Below, piece after piece: positions 7,744-16,717 of a stretch of 64,000 bases of DNA. The stretch is from positions 247,108 to 311,107 of the forward strand of contig JARGPI010000002.1 of NCBI GenBank assembly GCA_029213005.1. Reading direction: 5' to 3'. The position numbers and the translations under genes are program-made. Numbering within the stretch: position 1 is the stretch's first letter; the number at the start of each line of letters is the position of its first letter. Under the pieces are notes generated by a model. It was given only the letters and a program-made list of their open reading frames with translations, was not told where the DNA came from and did not search any database. The stretch comes from Verrucomicrobiales bacterium. GTDB taxonomy: Bacteria; Verrucomicrobiota; Verrucomicrobiia; Verrucomicrobiales; DEV007.

Positions 7744-9348
7744 ATGAAACGCTGCTCTTGCCTCGTCGCACTGCTCTTTGTTGCCGGTTCCTGTTTGGCC
7801 CCTGCTCAGGAGGCGGTGAATCCACCTAAAGGTTTCCGGGCCCTGTTCAATGGGAAGGACCTCTCCGGGTGGCACGGATTGAATCCTCACTCAGTAGCGA
7901 AGCAGGAAGGTGAGAAAAAGGAGGCGACTCTGAAAGAGATGCGCGACGAATTCGCGGATCACTGGCGGGTGGAAAACGGGGAGTTGGTGAATGATGGGCA
8001 CGGCCCCTATGCCACTACCGATGAAGAGCTCGGAGATATCGAGCTGCGGCTGGAATATAAAACCGTTGCCGGTGCGGACAGTGGTATTTATCTGCGGGGA
8101 ACGCCACAGGTGCAGATCTGGGATAATACCCAGGTGTTCGATCCGAAGAAGCCGACTCGCCGTCCGCACCTCGGGTCCGGTGGGCTTTTCAATAATCATC
8201 CCGACACGCTGGGTCGTGATCCTCTCTATAAAGCGGACCTGCCTTTTGGAAAATGGAATAAGATGCGGATTCGTCAGATCGGCGATCTCACCTGGGTATG
8301 GCTCAATGATAAAGCGGTGGTGCAGGGTGCGGTGATGGAGAATTTCTGGGATCGGTCGAAGCCGCTCCCGGCTACCGGTCCGATCATGCTGCAAACTCAC
8401 GGCGGTGAAATCCGCTGGCGAAACATTTTTGTCCGATCGATTGGCGAAGCGGAGGGCAAAAAGCTGCTCTCGATATCTCCGGCGCTTCCGAACCCGACTC
8501 ACTACGACGTTGCTTATGGCACACATCCCAAGCAGAAGATCCATTTCTGGCAGGCGGAATCGGACCAGCCCACTCCGCTGCTTTTCTTTATTCATGGAGG
8601 TGGCTGGCAGGGCGGTAACCGCCTCAGTGGACTGGTGAATCTGATTCCTCATATCCTGAAATCCGGAATCTCTATCGCCTCTGTGGAGTACCGCTTCATT
8701 GGTGAGGCAACGGCTGATGGAGTTGAACCCCCGGTGAAAGGGCCGCTGCACGACGCTGCTCGCGCTCTGCAATTTGTCCGCAGCAAGGCCGGGGAATGGA
8801 ATATCGATAAAGAGCGGATCGGCGCATCAGGAGGTTCTGCCGGAGCCTGTTCGTCGCTTTGGCTCGCGTTCCATCCCGACATGGCGGACCCTGACAGCGA
8901 TGATCCGGTGGCGCGGGAATCGACCCGTCTATTGTGTGCGGCGGTCACTGGCGCGCAAACGACGCTTGATCCGAAACAAATGCGGGAGTGGACGCCAAAC
9001 AGTCGTTACGGAGGCCACGCCTTTGGATTTAAGGGCGATCGTGCAAAGGGTATTTCCCCGTTCAACGAATTCTATGACAAGCGTGACACGATTCTGCCCT
9101 GGATTGCCGAGTATTCCCCGTATGCTCTGGTAAGCAGCGATGACCCGCAGGTGTATCTCTACTACCGAAACCCTCCCGCGCTCGGTAAGGAGGAAAAGGA
9201 TCCCACTCATACCGCAAATTTCGGAGTGAAACTACAGGAGCACTGTCAGGAAAATAAAGTGAAGTGTGAGCTTTATTACCCCGGCGCGGAAGGTGTCAAA
9301 TACACCAGCGTGCAGGATTACCTGATCGCCACGCTGAAGGGTGAATGA
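7744..9348 (+). CDS. DUF1080 domain fused to alpha/beta hydrolase
   Basis: 534 residues with an N-terminal signal peptide (MKRCSCLVALLFVAGSCLAP), so exported. Residues about 30-235 form a DUF1080 domain (3-keto-disaccharide hydrolase-like, concanavalin-like fold): GFRALFNGKDLSGW, GELVNDGHGPYATTDEELGD, SGIYLRGTPQVQIWD. The C-terminal half is an esterase/lipase-type alpha/beta hydrolase: oxyanion-hole text FFIHGGGWQGG and nucleophile elbow GASGGSAGA. DUF1080 proteins are implicated in carbohydrate processing; the fused esterase suggests de-esterification of a decorated glycan, which is inference. The two domains are usually on separate polypeptides in this group, so the single frame is notable. 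It converges on the HupE-like gene with a 9-bp gap. Confidence 0.85.
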   Translation: MKRCSCLVALLFVAGSCLAPAQEAVNPPKGFRALFNGKDLSGWHGLNPHSVAKQEGEKKEATLKEMRDEFADHWRVENGELVNDGHGPYATTDEELGDIELRLEYKTVAGADSGIYLRGTPQVQIWDNTQVFDPKKPTRRPHLGSGGLFNNHPDTLGRDPLYKADLPFGKWNKMRIRQIGDLTWVWLNDKAVVQGAVMENFWDRSKPLPATGPIMLQTHGGEIRWRNIFVRSIGEAEGKKLLSISPALPNPTHYDVAYGTHPKQKIHFWQAESDQPTPLLFFIHGGGWQGGNRLSGLVNLIPHILKSGISIASVEYRFIGEATADGVEPPVKGPLHDAARALQFVRSKAGEWNIDKERIGASGGSAGACSSLWLAFHPDMADPDSDDPVARESTRLLCAAVTGAQTTLDPKQMREWTPNSRYGGHAFGFKGDRAKGISPFNEFYDKRDTILPWIAEYSPYALVSSDDPQVYLYYRNPPALGKEEKDPTHTANFGVKLQEHCQENKVKCELYYPGAEGVKYTSVQDYLIATLKGE

Positions 9349-9357
9349 GTGATCCTA

Positions 9358-10554
9358 TCACGAACCGGGTGAAGTGATCACGGGATAATGCTGGATCATC
9401 TGGCTGATGGCCAGTCCGGCGCACAGAATGGAAAGTGGAATCACGACGGCGAGCCGGAAGTAGGCTTGCCGACCAAAAATAGCGATCAGGATGCCCAGCG
9501 CCAGCGCTGTGGCGAGGAGGATGGTATCGAACCCGATGAGGAAAGGTGCCAGTTTACCTATCGGAATCGGTGATCCACCTAACATCAGCATAACGCCGCC
9601 CTGAGCGATGGTGTTACCGAGAAAGAATCCACCCGCAATTCCGAAGACATAGCGCCACCAGCGGAATTTAAAGGAGAAGAGATTGTCGATCGAGAGAGCG
9701 AACAATGTGATGATCGGTACCCAAATCGCCCAGGGATAAAGCGGGATTAATGCTCCGGCGGCGAGTGAAATCCCGATGCTGTGAGCGATAAGAAACAGGA
9801 TGAAGGGGTAGATCAGAGCGCGAAAGCTGCCTTTCAAAAGTATCAGTGCGAGAAGGAGGGCGACGGGGAGAAACATGTGTTGCCGGGCGGCCGCCATTCC
9901 CGTTTTTATATATCTCGTGGTATCCGAGGGTTCAGTCACCGTTTCGTTAACCGGCTCCGCTGCGGGAGTTGCGGATTTGGCGTCTGCCGCCTCTGCAGCA
10001 TCGAAGGGATTCCCTTTAACGAGTGGCTCGATATTTTCGCCACGGCTGTACTCCCCGGCAAACATGACTTGGAGGCGTCGTGCCGGGATTCCATTCTTTA
10101 CTGTGGCGATGACGATCGACATCTCTGAAGTCTCTTTTAAGTAGAGCGAAATTTCTTTTCCATTGGACGGCAGGGTGCCGTTCCAGGTTACGAGAACAGA
10201 GATTTTCTGTAGCTCCTCGGGAGTGTCCTCGTCTGATTCGTTGATCAGTTCCGTCTTGATGTTGTGAGGCTGTTCCTGCTCATCGATCAGAACCATCAAC
10301 TGCGTTTCGACAAAGGTGCGGGCAGCTTCTTCCGGACCGATTTCATCATCCAGTGCTGCATCGCCTGAGGATTCGACTTCCATTTGAGTCGACACTTGAA
10401 AAGTCCGCTCCTCTTCCGTCTCGAGATAAAGAATCAGCGATGCGGAGGACACTTTGTGGGCGTAGGCCTGCGATGCCCCGAGTAGCGCTGAGACGCCGAT
10501 GATTAGCAATCTCGCGTAGAGGTTGAAAAGGATCGATTGTGAGGAAAAAGTCAT
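9358..10554 (-). CDS. HupE/UreJ-like membrane protein
   Basis: 398 residues from ATG 10554 (an in-frame start six codons upstream exists). A signal peptide ends near QAYAHKVSSASL; the HKxS text after the cleavage site is typical of HupE/UreJ-2-type proteins, which begin with a His-containing periplasmic segment. A periplasmic domain of about 190 residues with acidic stretches follows, then about six or seven transmembrane helices from about residue 225 to the end (for example LPVALLLALILLKG and WAIWVPIITLFALSIDNLF). The family is often linked to nickel transport or metalloenzyme assembly, but no urease or hydrogenase is nearby, so the substrate is unknown. No partner gene is evident. Confidence 0.7.
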   Translation of the reverse strand: MTFSSQSILFNLYARLLIIGVSALLGASQAYAHKVSSASLILYLETEEERTFQVSTQMEVESSGDAALDDEIGPEEAARTFVETQLMVLIDEQEQPHNIKTELINESDEDTPEELQKISVLVTWNGTLPSNGKEISLYLKETSEMSIVIATVKNGIPARRLQVMFAGEYSRGENIEPLVKGNPFDAAEAADAKSATPAAEPVNETVTEPSDTTRYIKTGMAAARQHMFLPVALLLALILLKGSFRALIYPFILFLIAHSIGISLAAGALIPLYPWAIWVPIITLFALSIDNLFSFKFRWWRYVFGIAGGFFLGNTIAQGGVMLMLGGSPIPIGKLAPFLIGFDTILLATALALGILIAIFGRQAYFRLAVVIPLSILCAGLAISQMIQHYPVITSPGS

Positions 10555-10639
10555 TCGCTGAATTCGGGGCAAGACTCGCCCTCATTTACGTATTCATCAA
10601 GCCCTTGCTTGCCGTAAGCGGGGTGGTTACAATTGTGCC

Positions 10640-11986
10640 ATGACTCCAGCTACTGATATCGATCGACCTACGGACCGTAGAAATTTCATGAAAACAACGG
10701 CTGGTGCGACGGCCGCAGCATCGGCGTTTGCGGGGGCTGCGAGGGGAGAGGCGATCGATCCGGATAAGAAAATTAAAGTGGGTTTTGTCGGGACCGGAGG
10801 ACGTGGAACCGGAGCGGCCTTACAGGCTCTTACTGCAGATGATAATATCGAGTTGCACGCCGTGGCGGATGTCTTTCAGGACCGGATCGATAAGTCATTG
10901 GCGACTCTGGCAAAAGACAAAAAGATCGGGCCGAAGTTGAATGTTGCTTCCGATCGCCAGTTTGTCGGGCTGGATGCCTACAAGCGGGTTCTCGATACGG
11001 ATATCGATGTGATTTTACTGACCACGACGCCGGGATTTCGTCCGCTTCACCTCAGGGCCGCGGTTGAGGCCGGGAAGCACATTTTTGCCGAAAAACCGAT
11101 GGCGGTTGATGCTGCCGGCGTTCGTCACGGTTACGAAACGATCAAAATGTCGGAAGGTAAGCCGCTCTCGATTGTCGCCGGGTTTTGCTGGCGGTATTCG
11201 CCAAGTCGGATTGAGGCCTATCGCAAGGTCATGGAAGAGGGACTCATCGGCGATGTCGTCTCAGTTTACGCGACTTACTATTCCGGTCACTCCAAACCAC
11301 ACATCGATCCGAGTGAGCGCACTTCGGGGATGAGCGATATCGAGTGGCAGATTCGCAATTGGTACAATTACACCTGGTTGGGTGGCGGTGGTCTCGTAGA
11401 GCAGGCCGTTCACTCCGTGGATAAAATCGGCTGGATCATGGGAGATCAGAGCCCGATCCAGTGCCGCGCCACGGGCGGTCTCGCTGCGCCACAGGCCGGC
11501 GGAAATATTTACGATCACTACCACATCGCCTACGAATATCCCAATAACGTCTGGTGCCATCTCGCGTCCCGCAAAACGCCCGGATGTACCAATGAAAACG
11601 CGGACTACGTTCGGGGAACGAAAGGGTCTTTGATCATCGGGCGGGGAGGAGATCCTTACATCATTGATAATGATGGCAAGAAGATCTGGCAATATCGCAA
11701 ACCCAGAAGTGGTGAGCCGAATATGTATCAGGTCGAGCACGATGATTTGTTCAAATCAATTCGCAGTGGCGAATTTATCAACGATGGTCCCCGGATGATG
11801 CATTCCACAATGATGGCGATCATGGGCCGGATGTCGGCTCACACCGGTCAGGAAATTACCTGGGAAGATGCTTTGGCTGCAGGAGAGGATTTTTTCCCTT
11901 CCGAAGAGAACATGCAGTGGGATCAGTCCTACGCTGCGGCAGAAGTCGCGATTCCCGGGAAGACCAAGATCGAAGGCATCGGTTAA
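10640..11986 (+). CDS. Gfo/Idh/MocA family oxidoreductase, Tat-exported
   Basis: 448 residues. The N-terminus carries a twin-arginine motif (TDRRNFMKTTAG) followed by an Ala-rich hydrophobic segment, so it is probably exported folded through Tat with its NAD(P) cofactor. The Rossmann motif is VGFVGTGGRGTGAAL at about residues 48-62, and the family EKP signature appears in FAEKPMAVDAAG. The C-terminal beta-sheet domain contains the GGGGLVEQAVHSVDKIGW segment typical of the substrate-binding half. Members oxidise or epimerise sugars and cyclitols; the exact substrate cannot be read from sequence. RsmE follows 3 bp after the stop, so the two are probably co-transcribed despite unrelated roles. 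Confidence 0.9.
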   Translation: MTPATDIDRPTDRRNFMKTTAGATAAASAFAGAARGEAIDPDKKIKVGFVGTGGRGTGAALQALTADDNIELHAVADVFQDRIDKSLATLAKDKKIGPKLNVASDRQFVGLDAYKRVLDTDIDVILLTTTPGFRPLHLRAAVEAGKHIFAEKPMAVDAAGVRHGYETIKMSEGKPLSIVAGFCWRYSPSRIEAYRKVMEEGLIGDVVSVYATYYSGHSKPHIDPSERTSGMSDIEWQIRNWYNYTWLGGGGLVEQAVHSVDKIGWIMGDQSPIQCRATGGLAAPQAGGNIYDHYHIAYEYPNNVWCHLASRKTPGCTNENADYVRGTKGSLIIGRGGDPYIIDNDGKKIWQYRKPRSGEPNMYQVEHDDLFKSIRSGEFINDGPRMMHSTMMAIMGRMSAHTGQEITWEDALAAGEDFFPSEENMQWDQSYAAAEVAIPGKTKIEGIG

Positions 11987-11989
11987 ACT

Positions 11990-12742
11990 ATGCCGAAACA
12001 TCGCTTTTACCTGAAGCCGGAAGACTGGGGTGCGGATTCTCTCGAATTACGGGATGATGAAGCGCATCACTGTCGAGATGTGATGCGCTGCGGCGTCGGA
12101 GAGGTGATCTCTGTCTTTGATGGCAACGGGCGGGAGATCACTGCAACCATCGTCGGAGTGACCAAAAAAGCGGTTTCGCTGGAGGCAGGGGAGGAAATTT
12201 CGACCACCCCGCTGCCGGCGCGGATTACTCTGGGTCAGGCCATCCCCAAAGGGAAGAACATGGACCTGATCATCCAGAAAGCGACCGAACTCGGCGCGGC
12301 GCGGGTCGTTCCGCTTTTGACGACCAACACCGTGGTCCAGCTCAATGAGCGGGAGAAGGTCAAGAAGCAGGAGAAGTGGCAGCGGGTCGCAATTGAGGCC
12401 TGCAAACAAAGCGGGCAGAACTGGATGCCGGAAGTAGCGATCCCGCAGAGCATTGGCGATTTTGTAGCCGAGGCTTCTGATTCCCTTCGCATCGTCGCGG
12501 CAATCGCGTCTCATTCTCTACCGCTCAAAGAAATTATCCAGAACTGGGATCGGGAAAACGAAGCCCGCCCGGAAACGGCGAGTCTTTTAATCGGTCCAGA
12601 AGGAGATTTCACCACTCCGGAAGTCGAAGCGGCAACTTCTGCAGGCTTTTTACCAATGTCTCTGGGCCCGATTATCCTGAGAAGCGAAACGGCTGCGATC
12701 TATGGCGTCAGCGTGCTCGCTTACGAACTGATGGGAAGGTAG
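11990..12742 (+). CDS. rsmE: 16S rRNA m3U1498 methyltransferase RsmE
   Basis: 250 residues, the normal length. RsmE N3-methylates U1498 of 16S rRNA in the 30S subunit using S-adenosylmethionine. The N-terminal PUA-like domain starts KHRFYLKPEDWGADSLELRD with the conserved HHCRDVMR. The SPOUT knot is seen in LLIGPEGDFTTPEVEAA and LGPIILRSETAAIYGV, which hold the SAM-binding loops. It starts 3 bp after the oxidoreductase stop. It converges on the LysM-esterase gene with a single base between the two stops. Confidence 0.93.
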   Translation: MPKHRFYLKPEDWGADSLELRDDEAHHCRDVMRCGVGEVISVFDGNGREITATIVGVTKKAVSLEAGEEISTTPLPARITLGQAIPKGKNMDLIIQKATELGAARVVPLLTTNTVVQLNEREKVKKQEKWQRVAIEACKQSGQNWMPEVAIPQSIGDFVAEASDSLRIVAAIASHSLPLKEIIQNWDRENEARPETASLLIGPEGDFTTPEVEAATSAGFLPMSLGPIILRSETAAIYGVSVLAYELMGR

Positions 12743-12743
12743 G

Positions 12744-13715
12744 CTATCCCTCCGGAATCGTGAGGATCTGACCGATATTGATCACATCGGATTTCAATCC
12801 GTTGACCTGCTTGAGTTTTTCGACACTGACCTTGTGCTGAATGCTGATCCCCCAAAGCGTATCGCCTCTTTTTACCTTGTGAGTGTTCATCACCGGTTCA
12901 ACTACAGGCTGGGCCACGGGGACCGGTTTTGCAATCAGTTCGGGGAGTGGCTTGGGGCCGCGCGTATTGGAGAGAAACCAGTCGTAAAGATCCTGCCGCT
13001 GATAAGTCGGAAAGATGATGTCTCCATGTGTCCCGCCGGGAATAACGGTAATTTTCGCATTTCCCCCGGCGAGATTAACTGCGTCGACCAGTCTCTGGTG
13101 AGGTCCCACCGGGTCGACCCGATCAGCGTCTCCATGGAACGACCAAATCGGAATATCCGTCAAATCAGGAACCAGAGATTCATCTCCGCACCCGCAGAGG
13201 GGTGCAACGGCTGCGAACCTTTTTTGATCAGCCGCCGCAAGATACCAGGCGCCGTCTCCGCCGATGTTTACCCCGGTCAGATAGATCCGGTCCCGGTCTA
13301 CATTGTATTTCCCGAGGACTTCGCCGAGTAAGCTGAGAAGAGATTTTTCAGGCCAGGACTCCTCGGGGAGTTGAGGAGACACCACAACAAACGGAAAGTC
13401 GGGATTGCGATCCAGGAACGCCGGGATTCCATAGCGCTTCAGTGCGGCAAGTCCGTTTTTGAAGTCATTTCCCCGCATGCTTTTGCCGTGGAGATAGAAG
13501 ATCATCGGCCAGGGATCGGAGGTTTCTGAATAGGCGGCAGGAAGGTGTAGCAGGTAATTCCACTTGGGAATTCCACCGGTGTCCCGCATCCCTCTGGGCA
13601 GCAAAGTTGACGATTTGACGGCGATCTGTTCACCGGAGACGTGACAGACCGGAGCAATCAAAAAGAGAAAAAGCCATAGGACACAAACTGGAAGTGTGGT
13701 GGTTTTCGCCTCCAT
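12744..13715 (-). CDS. Secreted esterase with C-terminal LysM domain
   Basis: 323 residues from ATG 13715, chosen because a clean signal peptide follows (TLPVCVLWLFLFLIAPVCHV). The central region is an alpha/beta hydrolase of the polyhydroxybutyrate-depolymerase/feruloyl-esterase kind: PWPMIFYLHGKSMRGNDF, RIYLTGVNIGGDGAWYLA (with N-I-G-G-D in place of the usual GxSxGG elbow, so the nucleophile is not a serine here) and HGDADRVDPVGPHQ. A proline/valine linker leads to a C-terminal LysM module (VKRGDTLWGISIQHKVSVEK) that binds peptidoglycan or chitin-like glycans. The LysM anchor suggests periplasmic or cell-wall location. The changed elbow makes catalysis uncertain; it may be a binding protein. 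Confidence 0.85.
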   Translation of the reverse strand: MEAKTTTLPVCVLWLFLFLIAPVCHVSGEQIAVKSSTLLPRGMRDTGGIPKWNYLLHLPAAYSETSDPWPMIFYLHGKSMRGNDFKNGLAALKRYGIPAFLDRNPDFPFVVVSPQLPEESWPEKSLLSLLGEVLGKYNVDRDRIYLTGVNIGGDGAWYLAAADQKRFAAVAPLCGCGDESLVPDLTDIPIWSFHGDADRVDPVGPHQRLVDAVNLAGGNAKITVIPGGTHGDIIFPTYQRQDLYDWFLSNTRGPKPLPELIAKPVPVAQPVVEPVMNTHKVKRGDTLWGISIQHKVSVEKLKQVNGLKSDVINIGQILTIPEG

Positions 13716-13821
13716 ATCGAAACTATGACGATTCAAGTGGGTGGATATGTAGGCCTTTTTCCCGAAATTCCTCACGCGAATCTGGACTGGGCTTTTTTCA
13801 GGTCAGAGCGCGGGATTTCTG

Positions 13822-15054
13822 CTACTGCACGCAATAGAGTCGGCTTTGAGAGCGGATCAGCATCTTGCCATTGATGGGAGCCAGTGTTGAACGGAAAATC
13901 TCGTCTCCTTTCGCTCCGATGCTGTTCTGAGCAACGATTTCCAAAGTCGGGCCGGGTTTGATCACAATGGTATTGCCTCCGAAGACATCGATGAAATAGA
14001 CGAGACCATTTGCGACCAGGGGAGATGCGGCAAATTCACCCTTCACCCCGAGACGGTCGTTCCAGAGGATTTTGCCATTGCTGGTATCGAAGCAGGTGCC
14101 AATCCCGTTCATGGAAACGGTCTGCATGTAATTCCCCACCACAGCGGGTGAAGGCAGGTCCCGCCCCGCTTTTCTGCCCTGATGCCACCTCATGTGAGTC
14201 GTCGTTACATCGCCCGAGCCGCCGGGTGTCACCGAGTAGAGATCTCCCGGTTTGCCGTTTACTACATATAAAGCGCCGTTTGAATAATCGGGAACCGGAG
14301 CACCGCGACCGTTGAAACCCTTACAAAACCATAATTCTTTTCCGGTTGCAGGATCGTACCCCCGGACTCCGAACTCGCCGTTGAGGACGATTTCTTTTCT
14401 TCCCTCGTGATCGATCAGGATGGGAGTGCTCCAGCCGCCTTTCGGTTTGGCCTCGCGAGTGGTGTCCCACATGATGTTACCGGTCTTTTTATCGAAAGCC
14501 ACCAGGCGGGAAGGGCCGGAGCAATCGCAGTTTTGCACCACCCAGTTACCGACCAGGATCGGCGAGGCTGCAATCCCCCAGTCACCGGGGAAATCGCCGA
14601 GATCCTTGCTCCAAACTTTGTTGCCGTCCATATCGAAACAGTGGAAGCCACCGGGGCCGAAAAAGGCAAAAACGTGGTTACCATCAGTCGCACAACTCGG
14701 CGTCGCGAAAGAATTCATTTTGTGAGAGTCCTCTGGATTGCTGCAGGGAATGGACTGTTTCCAGCGCTCTTTCCCCGTATTGAGATCAACGCAGATCACA
14801 TTGCGGATTTTGCCCATATCTTCAGCACTGGTCAGGAAGACCCGGTCGCCCCAGTTCACTGGCGAGCTTTGTCCGGTTCCGGGTAGGTCCACTGACCAGA
14901 TTACGGAGTCCTCCGACCACTTCACCGGCACATTTTTATCGTCGCTGTGACCTCGACCGGTGGGACCTCGAAACTGGTTCCAGTTTTCTTCGCTCTGCAC
15001 CGGGCCGAGCGCAATGATGGCGATAAAGGCGGATATAACGAAGGAGCGTTTCAT
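13822..15054 (-). CDS. PQQ-like beta-propeller repeat protein
   Basis: 410 residues with a signal peptide (MKRSFVISAFIAIIALGPVQ). The mature protein starts NWNQFRGPTGRGHS, the standard opening of the secreted PQQ-binding-like beta-propeller proteins abundant in Planctomycetota and Verrucomicrobiota. Propeller blades show as repeated tryptophan-ended strands such as LNTGKERWKQ, DMDGNKVWSKDLG, DKKTGNIMWDT, DPATGKELWFCKG and DTSNGKILWND. No residues proving PQQ binding or dehydrogenase activity are evident, so a structural or binding role is as likely as catalysis. It is a single gene in its orientation after the LysM-esterase. Confidence 0.88.
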   Translation of the reverse strand: MKRSFVISAFIAIIALGPVQSEENWNQFRGPTGRGHSDDKNVPVKWSEDSVIWSVDLPGTGQSSPVNWGDRVFLTSAEDMGKIRNVICVDLNTGKERWKQSIPCSNPEDSHKMNSFATPSCATDGNHVFAFFGPGGFHCFDMDGNKVWSKDLGDFPGDWGIAASPILVGNWVVQNCDCSGPSRLVAFDKKTGNIMWDTTREAKPKGGWSTPILIDHEGRKEIVLNGEFGVRGYDPATGKELWFCKGFNGRGAPVPDYSNGALYVVNGKPGDLYSVTPGGSGDVTTTHMRWHQGRKAGRDLPSPAVVGNYMQTVSMNGIGTCFDTSNGKILWNDRLGVKGEFAASPLVANGLVYFIDVFGGNTIVIKPGPTLEIVAQNSIGAKGDEIFRSTLAPINGKMLIRSQSRLYCVQ

Positions 15055-15164
15055 GGGCCTCAGTTTTCCGTGTTTTTATCCATTTTCCCAGTAGGAAATT
15101 TCGCCGAAGTGCGCAGGTCCGCAGGATTGCTTTTTGCCGAACTCAGGTCGTTCTTTGCCGTTCC

Positions 15165-15947
15165 ATGAGTGATTCACAGATCATCGACCTCAGTGTTCCG
15201 CTGCAGCATCAAGCCGTCAGCGAGCCCTTGAAGCCCAAAATCAAATACCTCGATCACAGGAAAGGATTTTGGCAGATGCGATTCCTCTTCGGGGTGAAGA
15301 AAGATCAGTTGAAACGCTCCGGAGGTCTCGGGTGGGCGATTGAAAAAATCACGGCAATCACTCATACCGGAACCCATGTTGATGCCCCCTGGCATTACGG
15401 ACCGGAAAGTGGTGGGAAGCCGGCGAGACGGATCGATGAAGTGCCTCTTGAGTGGTGTTACGGCCCGGGGGTGCGTCTTGACTTCCGTCACCTCGGTGAC
15501 GGGGACGAGATCACCGTTCGTGAGCTGGAGCGGGCGCTGGAAAAGATCGACTATAAGCTGAATGGAAACGAAATCATTCTACTGCAGACCGGGGCCGATT
15601 CCCGACTTGAGTCAAAACGTTATTTCGAGCAGCCCGGCTTGGGGAGGGAGGGCACCCTCTGGCTGGTCGAGCAGGGTATCCGCATGATCGGGATCGATGC
15701 CTACACCATCGATCGCCCGTTTCACTCGATGAAGGCTGATTTCAAGAAATCCGGCGATGCAGAAGTACTTTGGCCGGCACATTTTGCAGGAACCGAAAAG
15801 GAGTACTGTCAGATCGAAAAACTCGCTAACCTCGACAAAATCCCGATGGATCACGGATTCACCGTTTCCTGTCTGCCAGTCAAGATTGAAGGTGCCAGCG
15901 GCGCCTGGTGCCGGGCGGTGGCCATTATGACTGCGGCCGATGCCTAA
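15165..15947 (+). CDS. Cyclase family protein (kynurenine formamidase-like)
   Basis: 260 residues, no signal peptide, cytoplasmic. The metal-binding motif HTGTHVDAPWHYGP at about residues 67-80 defines the cyclase/KynB superfamily, whose members hydrolyse amides or lactones or dehydrate cyclic substrates using a metal site. Further family text: ILLQTGADSRLES, GIRMIGIDAYTIDRP and the C-terminal EKLANLDKIPMDHGFTVSCLPVKI. Kynurenine formamidase is one possibility, but no tryptophan-degradation gene is nearby, so only the family is called. It is divergent from the beta-propeller gene with about 110 bp between starts. Confidence 0.85.
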   Translation: MSDSQIIDLSVPLQHQAVSEPLKPKIKYLDHRKGFWQMRFLFGVKKDQLKRSGGLGWAIEKITAITHTGTHVDAPWHYGPESGGKPARRIDEVPLEWCYGPGVRLDFRHLGDGDEITVRELERALEKIDYKLNGNEIILLQTGADSRLESKRYFEQPGLGREGTLWLVEQGIRMIGIDAYTIDRPFHSMKADFKKSGDAEVLWPAHFAGTEKEYCQIEKLANLDKIPMDHGFTVSCLPVKIEGASGAWCRAVAIMTAADA

Positions 15948-15999
15948 CGAAGGGGCTCAGGGTGGGTTAGTCTGGACTCCAGTTTCCCCCCCCCGATTT

Positions 16000-16686
16000 T
16001 TAATCCTGCTTTGAAAGGGTCAGCCAGAGTTGACTGTCAAATGCACTTCGTTCCAGGTATTCAATGGCTAGACCATATTTTCTGCATTGATGCTTGAGCC
16101 ATTCGCGGGAGTGTTTGATACAGCCGGGTTTGTTTGATGTATGGCTGGTGCCGACCCAGGTTGAACCGAGGTAGTCCTCTTCCTCAGATTCTGCTGGCAG
16201 ATAGGAAGCGAGAAAGATAGCGTCAGGCGTCGAATTTTTGCGAAATTCTTGCAGCATGACAAGGATACTTTCTTTACTGCAATGAGTCCAGATCGAGCCA
16301 GCCAGAAAGAAATCGAACTTCATCTGAAAGACCGATGTATCAAATTTGGCGTTGAAGTCAAACCGGGGTTGCTTCTGATGTATAACTTGTTCATCCAGCA
16401 GATATTCCTAACCCAGGTTGACCCGTTGCTGTGCCGGTTCGATTCCGTAATAGCAGCCTTCATGAAGGAACGGTATTAACCAATAACCCAGCCGAAGCAC
16501 TCCGCATCCGATGTCAATTACCCGGGACTCCGGAGACAGGCCGAGCTCCAGTAAGGTGATGAACTGGTTTCGTCCTGCTTCCTCAAAAGTTTCCAGGGGA
16601 ACTCCCTGAAATCCATGTTCCGTCATCATTTTTTCCCCCTGTTTTTGGACGTGCGATTTTCGTGTCTTGGTTAGAGGTGAATTCAT
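16000..16686 (-). pseudogene. SAM-dependent methyltransferase broken by in-frame TAG
   Basis: Two open frames, 16686-16408 and 16407-16000, lie in the same reading frame and are separated only by one TAG codon at 16410-16408. The upstream part has the class I methyltransferase motif I (SRVIDIGCGVLRLGYW) and GIEP; the downstream part reads on in frame as EYLLDEQVIHQKQPRFDFNA and then FDFFLAGSIWTHCSKESIL, giving the rest of the fold. A CAG-to-TAG change (Gln to stop) would explain it. No indel is needed. Either the gene is a recent pseudogene, the codon is read through, or the base is a sequencing error. It follows the glycosyltransferase and PIG-L-like genes on the same strand, 31 bp after the glycosyltransferase in gene order... 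the glycosyltransferase stop being at 16718, so a joint transcript is likely. Confidence 0.8.
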
Positions 16687-16717
16687 ACAGACTTCGGGTA
16701 ACTGGTTTTCTGCGCTA

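Noticed and set aside
7891..8772. 293-residue open frame on the minus strand
   Set aside because: Antisense to the DUF1080-esterase gene, no recognisable protein family; a shadow of strong codon bias.
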